DNA of 64,000 nucleotides from JAJYKC01 sp035545735 (GTDB lineage Bacteria > Acidobacteriota > Terriglobia > Bryobacterales > Bryobacteraceae). The notes beneath the pieces are model-generated. The model had not been told where the DNA came from. It saw only the letters and a program-made list of their open reading frames with translations, and did not search any database. Both the position numbers and the translations under genes were made by a program. Below, in pieces: positions 36,274-44,839 of this stretch. Every line of letters starts with the position of its first letter. The first letter of the stretch is position 1. Location of the stretch: positions 6,888-70,887 of the forward strand of contig DASZXS010000016.1 of assembly GCA_035545735.1 (NCBI GenBank), read 5' to 3'.

Positions 36274-36300
36274 GGGGCTGTCGAAAGACGGCCCCTTCTT
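36274..36300 (+). terminator. Rho-independent terminator after the cold-shock gene
   Basis: GGGGCTGTC (36274-36282), GAAA tetraloop and GACGGCCCC (36287-36295) make a 9-bp GC-rich stem with one G-T wobble, followed by TTCTT. It ends the cold-shock transcript and finishes 11 bases before the next ATG. Confidence 0.8.
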
Positions 36301-36311
36301 ATGCGTAGACG

Positions 36312-36890
36312 ATGGCCGGAACCTTGCGGGCGCTGATATTGACCCATGGCGCGGGCTCGAATGCCGAATCGCCGCTGCTGGTAGCGGTGGAAGGCGCGCT
36401 CACGCGGCCGGACCTGCGGGTTTTGCGGTTTACGCTCCCGTTCCGGCAGATGCGTCCACACGGGCCGCCCTTCGCCGGGGACGCCGCGCGCGACCGCGCC
36501 GGCTTGAAACAGGCTATTCAGGAAATGCGGAGCGGTGTACCCGGTACTGTGCTTCTCGGCGGCCACTCCTACGGAGGACGGCAGGCGACGATTCTCGCGG
36601 CCGAGGAGCCGGGGCTGGTGGATGGCCTGTTCCTGCTCTCCTATCCGCTGCACCCTCCCCGCCGGGCCGCGGAACTCCGCACCGCGCACTTCCCGAATCT
36701 GCGCACGCCCGCGCTATTCGTCCATGGAACCCGCGATCCGTTCGGCTCGATCGAGGAAATGCGGCAGGCCCTCGCCCTGATTCCGGCGCGCGCCGAATTG
36801 GCGGAAATCGGAAGCGCCGGCCACGACCTGAAAACCAAAGGCGCGACCCCCGCGATTGTCGAAGCTTTCGAGCGATTCTTCAGCGTTTGA
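36312..36890 (+). CDS. Alpha/beta-fold hydrolase
   Basis: A 192-aa cytoplasmic hydrolase of the short alpha/beta type. The oxyanion stretch LILTHGAGSN is near the N-terminus, the nucleophile elbow GGHSYGGRQA holds Ser near residue 86, and Asp (HGTRDPFG) and His (GSAGHDL) complete the triad. ATG 36312 begins just beyond the cold-shock terminator, so it needs its own promoter, none of which is clear. It overlaps the end of the divergent small secreted protein by 11 bases. The substrate is unknown. Confidence 0.88.
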   Translation: MAGTLRALILTHGAGSNAESPLLVAVEGALTRPDLRVLRFTLPFRQMRPHGPPFAGDAARDRAGLKQAIQEMRSGVPGTVLLGGHSYGGRQATILAAEEPGLVDGLFLLSYPLHPPRRAAELRTAHFPNLRTPALFVHGTRDPFGSIEEMRQALALIPARAELAEIGSAGHDLKTKGATPAIVEAFERFFSV

Positions 36891-37251
36891 AAAACGGCGG
36901 CGCCGCGTCTGTGCAGGCAGGCGCGGGCGGCCGGACCGCGTCGAATGGACCGGCGGCGATGGCGGCATCCGGCTGGAGTGTCTTCATCGTGAAATCGATG
37001 TCCTTCCGGAGGGGAGGCTCCAGCAGTGGAACAGAACAGACGCGATTCGGCGTCCCAGCCTCAAAACGGCGCGAACGGGAGAAAAATTGCGGTCGCGGTA
37101 GGCTTTGGTTGAGCATTTGCCGAATTGCCCGATCCATTGCGGAGTTGTTGCCGGTCCCGGTTCCTGTTGTGGACGCGGCAGGCCCCTGGGCAAGCAGACC
37201 TGCAGCGGTAAAAACGAAGAGTCCGCACAAAATTCGGAGACGCACAGACAC
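36880..37251 (-). CDS. Small exported hypothetical protein
   Basis: A 123-aa protein with a Sec signal (LRILCGLFVFTAAGLLAQG). The mature chain is Pro/Ala-rich with three Cys residues (VCSVPLLE and ACTDAAPP among them) and no known domain. Similar short signal-bearing proteins with a VCSVPLL-like core are, in my recollection, common in acidobacteria. It overlaps the hydrolase end by 11 bases in convergent orientation. Function unknown. Confidence 0.6.
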   Translation of the reverse strand: MSVRLRILCGLFVFTAAGLLAQGPAASTTGTGTGNNSAMDRAIRQMLNQSLPRPQFFSRSRRFEAGTPNRVCSVPLLEPPLRKDIDFTMKTLQPDAAIAAGPFDAVRPPAPACTDAAPPFFKR

Positions 37252-37321
37252 CTCCTGCTCATCAGGATAGACGCAAGCGGAGGCGTGCGGTTAGACCGTC
37301 CCAAACAATCCGCCTACAAAT

Positions 37322-37350
37322 TTGACACGGCCGGAAAATACCCGGACAAT
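37322..37350 (+). promoter_or_regulatory. Promoter of tRNA-Leu
   Basis: A perfect TTGACA at 37322-37327, a 17-base spacer and GACAAT at 37345-37350 lie 22 bases before the tRNA 5' end, a fitting start-site distance. Confidence 0.6.
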
Positions 37351-37371
37351 AGGACTTTAACCCTGCCGAAT

Positions 37372-37458
37372 GCGGATGTGGCGGAATTGGCAGACGCACC
37401 AGTTTCAGGTACTGGCGCTCGCAAGGGCGTGGAGGTTCAAGTCCTCTCATCCGCACCA
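37372..37458 (+). tRNA. tRNA-Leu (anticodon CAG)
   Basis: Acceptor GCGGATG (37372-37378) pairs with CATCCGC (37448-37454), and CCA is encoded. The anticodon stem CCAGT/ACTGG encloses TTCAGGT with anticodon CAG. A long variable arm (CGCTCGCAAGGGCG region) marks the class II leucine family. The T arm GGAGG-TTCAAGT-CCTCT pairs with one wobble. It decodes CUG. Confidence 0.97.
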
Positions 37459-37482
37459 ATATCTAAGTTCCTGCCTGACAGG

Positions 37483-38046
37483 TCAGCCGCCGGATTGGTT
37501 CCAAAGGCGGTAAATCAACCAGGCCGCGCCGGCCAGCAATCCTAGCGCCGCCTGATACTCTTCGTTGCGGCGATAGACGGACCAACGGAAACTCCCCTCC
37601 GATTTCACCCTAGGCGGCACGGGCAGGAGTTTGTGAACGCGGCGCGCGTAGTCCGCATATTCGGGAAAAAGCTTTCTTAGATGCTGTTCTTCCAGTTCGA
37701 TTACCGGAAGGTAGACCAGCAGAAACACCGCACCGAAGATCAGCGCTAACTCCCAGCGGCGGGCCGCGATGACGAGACCCGCGGCTACAAGCGACGTCCC
37801 CAGGTAGAGCGGATTGCGCACCCAGGAATAGGGCCCGCTTTCCGCGAGCTTCATGTTCTTTTGCAGATGCCCCGCGGCCCACCCGCGCAGCCACAGCCCC
37901 AGGACCGCAATCGCGAGGCCTCCGGCGAGAGAACTCCTCGACGGCCGGGAGAGCCACGCAAAGGTAGCCACCAGCAGAAAGCCGCAGATCACGCGCAGGC
38001 GCGCCACCGTGTCGGCGTAAGGTTTGGGGAACCAGGAATCGCTCAC
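37483..38046 (-). CDS. Isoprenylcysteine O-methyltransferase-family membrane protein
   Basis: A 187-aa integral membrane protein with the ICMT/PEMT C-terminal signature: GPYSWVRNPLYLGTSL (SAM-binding region with RNPxYxG) followed by IELEEQHLRKLFPEYADYAR. Bacterial members methylate small molecules or lipids rather than prenylated proteins. It starts 2 bases after the waaC end and belongs to the heptosyltransferase operon; lipid modification is a fair inference. The product is otherwise undetermined. Confidence 0.85.
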   Translation of the reverse strand: MSDSWFPKPYADTVARLRVICGFLLVATFAWLSRPSRSSLAGGLAIAVLGLWLRGWAAGHLQKNMKLAESGPYSWVRNPLYLGTSLVAAGLVIAARRWELALIFGAVFLLVYLPVIELEEQHLRKLFPEYADYARRVHKLLPVPPRVKSEGSFRWSVYRRNEEYQAALGLLAGAAWLIYRLWNQSGG

Positions 38047-38048
38047 GT

Positions 38049-39005
38049 TTACGCGGGTTCTCCCAGTTTGCGGGCGGCAAGTTCCGGCCGTAGCGCATCC
38101 ATCACCATTTCGGCGGAAATGGCTCGCATGTCCGCGCTGATTTCGGCGTCGCGGCGGTAGGTGGTAGACGCCGAGGGCGATCGCAGCACGGTGATCGTCC
38201 CTCCATAGGGACCCGTCCGCGCCGGATCGCTCGGGCCGTAAATCGCTACTCCGGGCTTGCCGAGCGCCGCGGCCAAATGCAGGGGGCCGCTATCGAGCCC
38301 GACCACGGCGACCGCCCGGCGTGTCGCATCGATCAAGCCGGGCAATCCGGAGACGTGCGGGACGGCGCCTTCCACCGTGAGAGCATGCGGCGCATTTAGC
38401 ACGAGCTTCAAGCCAAATTCGCGCTCCAGCATCTTCCCCAGGCGCGTGTAGGATTCCATCGGCCACTGCTTGGCTCTCCAACCGGCCAGAGGGCTCGCGA
38501 GCACGAACGGTTCACGCGGCAGAGAACCTTCCGGATGGCCGGCGGGGATGGCAAACTGGCGGATTATGCTGGTGGGGCCGGCCGCGGCGGCGAGTTCGAG
38601 ATTCTTATCCACTTCGTGCGCGCCGCGCGGATTGAGGCGGCTGGAATAGAACCACGCCGCAGCGCGCTCGCGGGTGCGCGCGAAGCCGATGATTTTTTCG
38701 GGGCGCGCGGAGGCGGCGGCCAGCGCGGATTTGATCAGACCCTGGAAGTCCACGGCGAGATCGAAACGGTTTTGCCGCAATTCGCGCCAGGCGCTTAGAA
38801 TCCCGTGCAGGGAGCCGCGGTCCACCGGAATGATGCGATCGACATAGGGATTCCCATCGAGCAGAGGAGTCCATTTCCGCTCGATGATCCAGGCAATCGA
38901 CGCCCCCGGGATACCGTGCTTGAGCGTGGCCACGGCGGGAAGGGCGCAAATAATGTCGCCCATGGCGCCAAGCCTCACCACCAGAATTCGCCGCTCCTTG
39001 CTCAT
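38049..39005 (-). CDS. waaC: Lipopolysaccharide heptosyltransferase I-like (glycosyltransferase family 9)
   Basis: A 318-aa GT9 enzyme of the inner core. It starts with ILVVRLGAMGDIICALPAVA, the ADP-heptose transferase lead motif, and has the GLDSGPLHLAAALGKPGVAIYG motif (substrate-binding and fold marker) followed by GPSDPARTGPYG. It would add heptose to Kdo-lipid A on the cytoplasmic face. It overlaps the preceding HldC-like gene by 4 bases. The subfamily WaaC rather than WaaF is likely, because a better WaaF copy is present upstream. Confidence 0.88.
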   Translation of the reverse strand: MSKERRILVVRLGAMGDIICALPAVATLKHGIPGASIAWIIERKWTPLLDGNPYVDRIIPVDRGSLHGILSAWRELRQNRFDLAVDFQGLIKSALAAASARPEKIIGFARTRERAAAWFYSSRLNPRGAHEVDKNLELAAAAGPTSIIRQFAIPAGHPEGSLPREPFVLASPLAGWRAKQWPMESYTRLGKMLEREFGLKLVLNAPHALTVEGAVPHVSGLPGLIDATRRAVAVVGLDSGPLHLAAALGKPGVAIYGPSDPARTGPYGGTITVLRSPSASTTYRRDAEISADMRAISAEMVMDALRPELAARKLGEPA

Positions 39006-39367
39006 GCGTTCGCACCACCCGGCGGGGAGGGCGCACAGCGAGCGCGGACCCTGCGCATGAAATCCTCACGCCCGCTGGAAGCGTCCAGATCCAGAACCTC
39101 TTCGTCCTTTGGCGCCCGGCCGCCCAAAACAACGTAGTCCACGTCCGACAAACCCGCCACGAGTTCGGCGCGCGCATGGGCGGGGAGCAGAGGCTCGGGC
39201 GGATCGACCAGCACCACGGCAAGAGGCGCGCCCGGCCGCTTCCACCCGGCGATCCGGCGGGCATCCGCCGCCAGGAGAGGGTCAAAGCTGCCGCGCACCC
39301 ATTGCATGCCGCCGCCGGCTCGCAGCAGGACTTCATCCAGCGTCACGATTTTGTTTCGAGTATCCAA
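39002..39367 (-). CDS. Degenerate HldC/RfaE2-like nucleotidyltransferase domain protein
   Basis: A protein of about 121 aa (start TTG 39367, uncertain; a GTG 18 bases further in is also possible). The line KIVTLDEV resembles RfaE2 N-termini, and VRGSFDPLLAADARRI then ARAELVAGLSDVDYVV matches the order of a cytidylyltransferase fold. But the catalytic HxGH is missing: the place of GCYDILHPGH is taken by GSFDPLLAAD. It sits between two heptosyltransferases, overlapping waaC by 4 bases. A pseudo-enzyme, scaffold or decayed paralogue is inferred; the intact HldC copy is 1.5 kb away. Confidence 0.6.
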   Translation of the reverse strand: MDTRNKIVTLDEVLLRAGGGMQWVRGSFDPLLAADARRIAGWKRPGAPLAVVLVDPPEPLLPAHARAELVAGLSDVDYVVLGGRAPKDEEVLDLDASSGREDFMRRVRARCAPSPPGGANA

Positions 39368-39384
39368 GCTATATTCTCGGTTCT

Positions 39385-40416
39385 TTATTGGAGCAGCTTC
39401 AAGGCCGTCTCCGTTACGATATCCGCGCTGACGCGGGTCATGCATCGATGATCGATAGGGCAGTTTCGCAGCAGACACGGGCTGCACTCCACCGGCTCGC
39501 GCACCACGCGCGAGAGCGGACCCGTCGGCCCCGTGGCTTCATCGTCGGTAGCGCCGAAAATGGAGACTGTCGGAATGCCCAGGGCCGACGCAATGTGCAT
39601 GGAGCCGGAGTCGTTCGTCAGAAACACTTCGCAAGCCGCGGCCATTTCGATGAACTGCGCCAGGGTTGTCTCGCCCGCGAAATTCCGGACGTCCACCTCA
39701 CCGCCAATTCTCTGGATTTCGCGCCGCACTTCCTCGCAAAGCTCACGTTCCTTCCGGGAGCCGAAGACAGCCACCGCCGCGTGCCGCGCGCGCGCGATCC
39801 GCACCGCGGATTCGGCGAAGCGTTCGGGAAGCCAGCGTTTCGCCGTGCCGTATGCCGCTCCCGGGCTGAGTCCGAGGACGGGGCCGTCCACGCGCTGTTC
39901 GCGGAACCGGGCTCTGCCTTCCTCCGCCGCGCCGGCTGCGCCTTCCAGCCGGATTGCGCTGCTCTCCGGGAGCGCCGTCAGGATGCCCGCCCGCCGCAGC
40001 ATTTCCAGATAATAGAAGCGCTCATGCCGCGGGATCTCCCCTTTTTTGGGCAAAGGGATGGCTTGGGTGAGCAGCGGGCCGCGCCCGTCCTTGCTGTATC
40101 CGATGCGGGTGGGAATGCCCGCGGTGAAGGCCATGAGCGCCGCTTCGAAGGCGTTTTGCAGGAGGATGGCCGAGTCGAATTTCCGCGCTCGAAGATCGAG
40201 CGCAAAACGGACCTTCTGGCGCCACAAGACGGGCAGATAGGGAATGACATCATCGGCGAGCCGCTCGCGCGAATACAAATCGGCAACCGACGGTTTGGCG
40301 ACGATGGAGATGCGCGAAGAAGGAAAACGCTCGCGGATGGCCCTCAAAGCGGGCAGGCTCATTACCGCGTCGCCCACCCAGTTCGTGGCGCGGACCAATA
40401 TATTTGAAAAGCTCAC
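39385..40416 (-). CDS. waaF: Lipopolysaccharide heptosyltransferase II
   Basis: A 343-aa GT9 enzyme. The N-terminus ILVRATNWVGDAVMSLPALR is the WaaF wording (NWxGDAVM). The C-terminal half has VLGLSPGAAYGTAKRWLPE and LTNDSGSMHIASALGIPTVSIFG. It likely adds the second inner-core heptose. It is the first gene of the four-gene minus-strand LPS operon and is divergent from the Imm53-like gene, with 66 bases between. Confidence 0.95.
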   Translation of the reverse strand: MSFSNILVRATNWVGDAVMSLPALRAIRERFPSSRISIVAKPSVADLYSRERLADDVIPYLPVLWRQKVRFALDLRARKFDSAILLQNAFEAALMAFTAGIPTRIGYSKDGRGPLLTQAIPLPKKGEIPRHERFYYLEMLRRAGILTALPESSAIRLEGAAGAAEEGRARFREQRVDGPVLGLSPGAAYGTAKRWLPERFAESAVRIARARHAAVAVFGSRKERELCEEVRREIQRIGGEVDVRNFAGETTLAQFIEMAAACEVFLTNDSGSMHIASALGIPTVSIFGATDDEATGPTGPLSRVVREPVECSPCLLRNCPIDHRCMTRVSADIVTETALKLLQ

Positions 40417-40482
40417 TCTTCCGGCAACTCTCGCCTTGGGAAACCACTAGAATGGAAACTCATATTGTAGCCTGGAGAGGCA

Positions 40483-40842
40483 GTGACACTTCCCGTGCGC
40501 CGTTCTTCGCAACCGGATCGATTTGGCATGACAAGTGAGAAGCACGTACTGGACTTTCTGCAGAAGTGGTACCTCGCCCAATGCAATGGAGAGTGGGAGC
40601 AAATCAAAGGGGTCACTATCGAGACTCTCGAAACCCCGGGCTGGATGGTCACTATCGACCTGGCCGAGACGCCGCTGGAAAATGTTCCGATGGAGCCCGT
40701 GAAGGTGGAGCTCGGCCCCAACGATTGGATCGACTGCCAGGTGGAAACGCAGCAGTTTCGAGCGACGGGCGACTCCTCCAAGCTGATAGCGATCCTCGGC
40801 GTCTTTGAGAAATGGGCGTCCAGGGCGCAGCAGGTAGAATAG
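40483..40842 (+). CDS. Imm53-like immunity-family protein
   Basis: A 119-aa acidic protein (104 aa if ATG 40528 is used). The core WYLAQCNGEWEQIKGVTIET and LETPGWMVTIDLAETPLE matches the Imm53 pattern (WYxxQCDGDWEHxxGIxIxTLDNPGWxxxIDLxET). Immunity-53 proteins neutralise partner toxins in polymorphic toxin loci; none is seen here. GTG 40483 has GGAG 5 bases upstream, whereas ATG 40528 has no ribosome site, so the GTG is preferred. It precedes hldC by 15 bases and may be co-transcribed. Orphan immunity genes occur as defence against neighbours or as domesticated proteins. Confidence 0.7.
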   Translation: MTLPVRRSSQPDRFGMTSEKHVLDFLQKWYLAQCNGEWEQIKGVTIETLETPGWMVTIDLAETPLENVPMEPVKVELGPNDWIDCQVETQQFRATGDSSKLIAILGVFEKWASRAQQVE

Positions 40843-40857
40843 AAGCAGCCCCACTCT

Positions 40858-41334
40858 ATGAACAGAATTTATACCCGTGCGGATCTTATTCGCGCGCGCG
40901 CGGACTGGCGGTCCGCCGGTAAAACGGTGGTCTTCACGAACGGCTGCTACGACATTCTGCATCCCGGACATATCCGGCTGCTGGAGTCTGCTCGAAGTCT
41001 GGGAGATATATTGATCCTGGCGCTGAACACCGATGCCAGCGTGCAGCGGTTAAAAGGGCCGAACCGTCCGATGCTTCCCGAAGGTCAAAGGGCGGAACTG
41101 GCCGCATCGCTCGCCGCGGTGGATGCGGTGACTCTGTTCGACGAGGACACGCCAAGAGAACTGATTGCCGAGGTGCTCCCCGATATTTTGATCAAAGGCG
41201 CCGATTGGGCACACTTCATAGCGGGACGGGAAGAAGTGGAAGCGGCCGGCGGGAAAGTGCTCGCTCTGCCCCTGGAGCCGGGGTATTCGACAACGGGCAT
41301 CGTAGAGGAAATCCTTTCCCGGCCCGCCCGATGA
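40858..41334 (+). CDS. hldC: D-glycero-beta-D-manno-heptose 1-phosphate adenylyltransferase
   Basis: A 158-aa nucleotidyltransferase (RfaE2) activating heptose-1-phosphate with ATP to ADP-heptose for the LPS core. Signature VVFTNGCYDILHPGHIRLL holds the HxGH (35-38); the second half has NRPMLPEGQRAELAASLAAV, DEDTPRELI and PLEPGYSTTGIVEEI. It is the separate single-domain form, so the kinase HldA would be encoded elsewhere. It lies between the Imm53-like gene and mfd, opposite the heptosyltransferase operon. Confidence 0.96.
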   Translation: MNRIYTRADLIRARADWRSAGKTVVFTNGCYDILHPGHIRLLESARSLGDILILALNTDASVQRLKGPNRPMLPEGQRAELAASLAAVDAVTLFDEDTPRELIAEVLPDILIKGADWAHFIAGREEVEAAGGKVLALPLEPGYSTTGIVEEILSRPAR

Positions 41335-41344
41335 GTAAGGCCGC

Positions 41345-44300
41345 GTGACACATCCGGCTGTTCGCGACCTTTTTCTCTCGCTTTCCCGCGATCCCGTGTT
41401 TCAATCTCTGGCGGGACGGCTCACGCGCGAAGGGAATGCTCGAATTTCCCTCTCGGGTCTCACACCCGCGGCCAAAGCGCTCTACCTTCCGCTTCTATGG
41501 CAGACGTTGGAGCGCCCCCTTCTGGTAGTCACTGACGGTAACCGCCAGGCCGAGGAACTGGCGGAACTCACCGGCGCATTTTTCGACCTGGTGGTTTCCC
41601 GGCGGGATGCTCCGCGGCCGCAGTTGATTCCAGCGCTGGACGTGCTCCCGCACCAGCGCCTCTCACCGCACAGCGAAATCAGCGCGCAGCGTGCTACCGG
41701 CCTGTGGAGACTGGCTGCCGGAAAGGCCAGCATTACGGTGGCGCCCGTGGCTTCCGCCCTGCTGCGAACGGAGCCGCGCGACTTCTATCTCCATCTCGCC
41801 CTGACTCTGCAAGCGGGTGAAGAGGCGCCGTTTGAGGAGGTGATCGCGCATCTGGAGCGATTGGGGTATGAGCGCCGCGATCCGGTGGAGATGGTCGGGG
41901 AATATTCGGTGCGTGGGGGCATCCTGGATGTTTTTCCCGCGGAGAGCGCCCGGCCGGTGCGGCTGGAGATGTTTGGCGATGAGATTGAATCCATCCGCCG
42001 CTTTGACGTGGAAAGCCAGCGTTCGGTTCTGAAGATCCCCGAGGTCACCATTCTTCCGCTGCTTGAAAATCCTCGTTCGCCTGGGCTTTTAAGCGAACTG
42101 GCGGAGAAGCTTGCCGGAACGATGGACATTCCCGCGCCGGGCTCCGTTTTCCCCGGCTGGGAATTGATGACGCCGCTGGTGCGTCCGCGCTCGGAATCGC
42201 TGCTTTCGCTGGCGGCGGACCCGGTCATCGTGTTGGACGAGCCGGAACAGACTCATGCGGCGGCGGATCGCTTCTGGAAAAGGCTGGATGACGCCGAGCG
42301 GACCTCTCCGGCGCCACCGGAGCTAATCTTTTTCCGTTGGGGGGAGCTGCTCGCGCATGTGGAAGGCAAGGCGGAATTGCGTTTACGCGAGTTGGAACTC
42401 CTGCCCGGAGCTGACGCCGCGTCGCCGGAGGATTCATTCCACATCGCCAGCCGCCCTCCGGTGACGTTCCACGGCAATATTCCCCTGGCGATCGCAGAAT
42501 CGCAAAAGCTGGTGGAGCGGGGGAATCGGGTTGTCTTCTTTACCCAATCGTTGGGAGAGGCTGAACGCCTGGCCGATATCCTGCGCGAATATTCCGTCCC
42601 CTTCCAGGCTGGTATCGAAACCACCGAGGGATCGCAAACCTGGCTTGCGGAGCGAGGATACCTGGCAGCTTCGGCGAGCACCTTTATCGCGCGCGGGCGC
42701 ATCCGGCGCGGCTTCACGCTGCCGGAGCGCGCGCTCGCGATCGTCGGGACCGACGATCTCTTCGAGACTTCCGGCCTCCCGGGGCCGGCCAGGCAGGACC
42801 GCGAGCGGGTGGCATCCGCCTTCGCGGCAGACGTTGCGGATCTCAAGCCGGGCGACTACGTGGTGCATGTGGTCCATGGGGTGGGGCGCTTTCTCGGGGT
42901 CCGCGATCTTTCGCAGAACGGCCAGGGCGGCGATTTCATGCTGGTCGAATATGCCGGCGAGGCGAAGCTCTATGTGCCGCTGGCCCGTTTGGATCTGATC
43001 CAGAAATTCCGCGGGGCCGGCGACGCTGCGCCTCCGCTCGATCGCCTGGGCGGCGTGAGCTGGGAGCGGACCAAAAAACGGGTCAAAGCCAAAATGCGCG
43101 ACATGGCCGATGAGCTGCTCAAGCTCTACGCCCAGCGCCAGATGGCGGAAGGCTTCCAATTCTCGAAGGACGGCAACTGGCAGCGTGAGTTTGAGGACGC
43201 GTTCGAGTATACCGCCACGAAAGACCAGGTGGATGCGGTAAAGCAGATTAAGCGCAACATGGAAAGCCCGCACCCGATGGATCGCCTGCTTTGCGGCGAC
43301 GTGGGCTACGGAAAAACGGAAGTGGCGATGCGGGCCGCGTTCAAGGCGCTGGGTGACGGGAAGCAGGTCGCCATTCTCGCGCCCACCACCGTGCTGGCCT
43401 TCCAGCACTTTGAGACATTCAAAAGGCGGTTCGCATCGTTTCCGGTGCGTATCGAGATGTTCAGCCGATTCCGGTCGGCCAAGGAGGTCAAGGCAACCCT
43501 GGTGGAGCTCGCCGAGGGGAAGGTGGACATCGCCGTAGGGACGCACCGGCTGCTTTCGAAAGATGTCGAATTCCGCGACCTGGGCTTGTTGATTGTCGAC
43601 GAAGAGCAGCGCTTCGGCGTGGCGCACAAGGAACGGATCAAGCAAATCAAGAAAAACGTGGACGTGCTGACGATGAGCGCCACGCCCATTCCGCGCACGC
43701 TGCATATGTCTTTGTTGGGGCTGCGCGACATGTCGGTCATTGAAACGCCGCCGAAAGACCGCCTGGCGATCCACACCGTGGTGGCGCACTTCGATAAGGA
43801 GTTGATCCGCACGGCGATCGAGCAGGAACTGAGCCGGGGCGGGCAGGTTTATTTCGTCCACAATCGCGTGGACACGATCTTCATGCGCGCCGCCATGATT
43901 CAGGACATGCTGCCCCAGTGCCGCATCGGCGTCGGCCACGGGCAGATGGGCGAAGCCGAACTGGAGCGCGTCCTGCTTGGCTTCATGCGCAAAGAATACG
44001 ATGTCTTCGTCTGCACCACCATCGTCGAAAACGGGCTTGATATTCCGCTTGCGAATACCATGATTATCGAGCACGCGGAGCGCTACGGGCTCTCCGAGCT
44101 ATACCAGCTTCGGGGGAGAGTGGGCCGCTCAAACCGCCGCGCCTATGCCTATTTGCTGGTGCCTTCCGATACGGAGTTAAGTGAAATTGCGCGGAAGCGC
44201 CTGGCTGCCTTGAAGGAATTCAGCGACCTGGGCGCGGGATTTAAAATCGCGGCGCTGGATCTGGAGCTGCGCGGCGCAGGCAACATTCTGGGCGGAGAGC

Positions 44301-44830
44301 AGCACGGCCATATCTCCGCGGTTGGCTTCGATATGTTTGTCCGCCTGCTGGAGGAAACGGTCCATGAGCTGAAGGGCGAGGAGGTTCCTCCCGAGGTGCA
44401 TTCTTCCCTCAACCTGGGGCTCGATGTCCGGATTCCCTCTGAATATATCGGAGACGAGAACCAGCGTCTGAGAATTTACAAAAAGATTTCCGACGCGAAG
44501 ACCACCGAGGATGCAGGCAGGATTCTCGATGAACTGGAGGACCGCTACGGCCGGGCCCCGGACGCGCTGCGAACGCTGCTGCAGTTCTCGCTGCTCAAAA
44601 CGAAGGCCGAACGCATCGGGGTGGAGGCCGTGGAACGGCGGCAGGGCGCGTTGAATATCAAGTTTCATAAGGAATCCCGGATCGATCCGGCGCGGCTGAT
44701 GCAGATGGTGAGCACGGTGAAGGGCGCGCAGTTTACTCCGGCGGGCGTTTTGCGGCTGCCCCTCGACGGGATCTCAGACGCGGATAAGGTGCTGACCGCG
44801 CTTGAATCTTATTTCGACCAGTTGGTATAG
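41345..44830 (+). CDS. mfd: Transcription-repair coupling factor
   Basis: A 1161-aa DNA translocase that frees stalled RNA polymerase and recruits UvrA. The UvrB-like N-domains are followed by the RNA-polymerase-interacting CarD-like segment (DLKPGDYVVHVVHGVGRFLG) and the RecG-like motor: Walker A GDVGYGKT near residue 651, DEEQRFG near 752 and TMSATPIPRTL. The TRCF C-terminus (LDVRIPSEYIGDENQRLRIY) is complete. Start is GTG 41345. Full length and no odd motif; it is 10 bases downstream of hldC. Confidence 0.98.
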   Translation: MTHPAVRDLFLSLSRDPVFQSLAGRLTREGNARISLSGLTPAAKALYLPLLWQTLERPLLVVTDGNRQAEELAELTGAFFDLVVSRRDAPRPQLIPALDVLPHQRLSPHSEISAQRATGLWRLAAGKASITVAPVASALLRTEPRDFYLHLALTLQAGEEAPFEEVIAHLERLGYERRDPVEMVGEYSVRGGILDVFPAESARPVRLEMFGDEIESIRRFDVESQRSVLKIPEVTILPLLENPRSPGLLSELAEKLAGTMDIPAPGSVFPGWELMTPLVRPRSESLLSLAADPVIVLDEPEQTHAAADRFWKRLDDAERTSPAPPELIFFRWGELLAHVEGKAELRLRELELLPGADAASPEDSFHIASRPPVTFHGNIPLAIAESQKLVERGNRVVFFTQSLGEAERLADILREYSVPFQAGIETTEGSQTWLAERGYLAASASTFIARGRIRRGFTLPERALAIVGTDDLFETSGLPGPARQDRERVASAFAADVADLKPGDYVVHVVHGVGRFLGVRDLSQNGQGGDFMLVEYAGEAKLYVPLARLDLIQKFRGAGDAAPPLDRLGGVSWERTKKRVKAKMRDMADELLKLYAQRQMAEGFQFSKDGNWQREFEDAFEYTATKDQVDAVKQIKRNMESPHPMDRLLCGDVGYGKTEVAMRAAFKALGDGKQVAILAPTTVLAFQHFETFKRRFASFPVRIEMFSRFRSAKEVKATLVELAEGKVDIAVGTHRLLSKDVEFRDLGLLIVDEEQRFGVAHKERIKQIKKNVDVLTMSATPIPRTLHMSLLGLRDMSVIETPPKDRLAIHTVVAHFDKELIRTAIEQELSRGGQVYFVHNRVDTIFMRAAMIQDMLPQCRIGVGHGQMGEAELERVLLGFMRKEYDVFVCTTIVENGLDIPLANTMIIEHAERYGLSELYQLRGRVGRSNRRAYAYLLVPSDTELSEIARKRLAALKEFSDLGAGFKIAALDLELRGAGNILGGEQHGHISAVGFDMFVRLLEETVHELKGEEVPPEVHSSLNLGLDVRIPSEYIGDENQRLRIYKKISDAKTTEDAGRILDELEDRYGRAPDALRTLLQFSLLKTKAERIGVEAVERRQGALNIKFHKESRIDPARLMQMVSTVKGAQFTPAGVLRLPLDGISDADKVLTALESYFDQLV

Positions 44831-44839
44831 AATCCCTTA

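Noticed and set aside
36266..37270. A 334-codon frame overlapping the alpha/beta hydrolase
   Set aside because: It starts inside the terminator, is Arg/Gly/Ser-rich and conflicts with the hydrolase triad in the other frame.
42434..44074. A 546-codon frame opposite mfd
   Set aside because: It covers the conserved motor motifs of mfd and has typical antisense composition.
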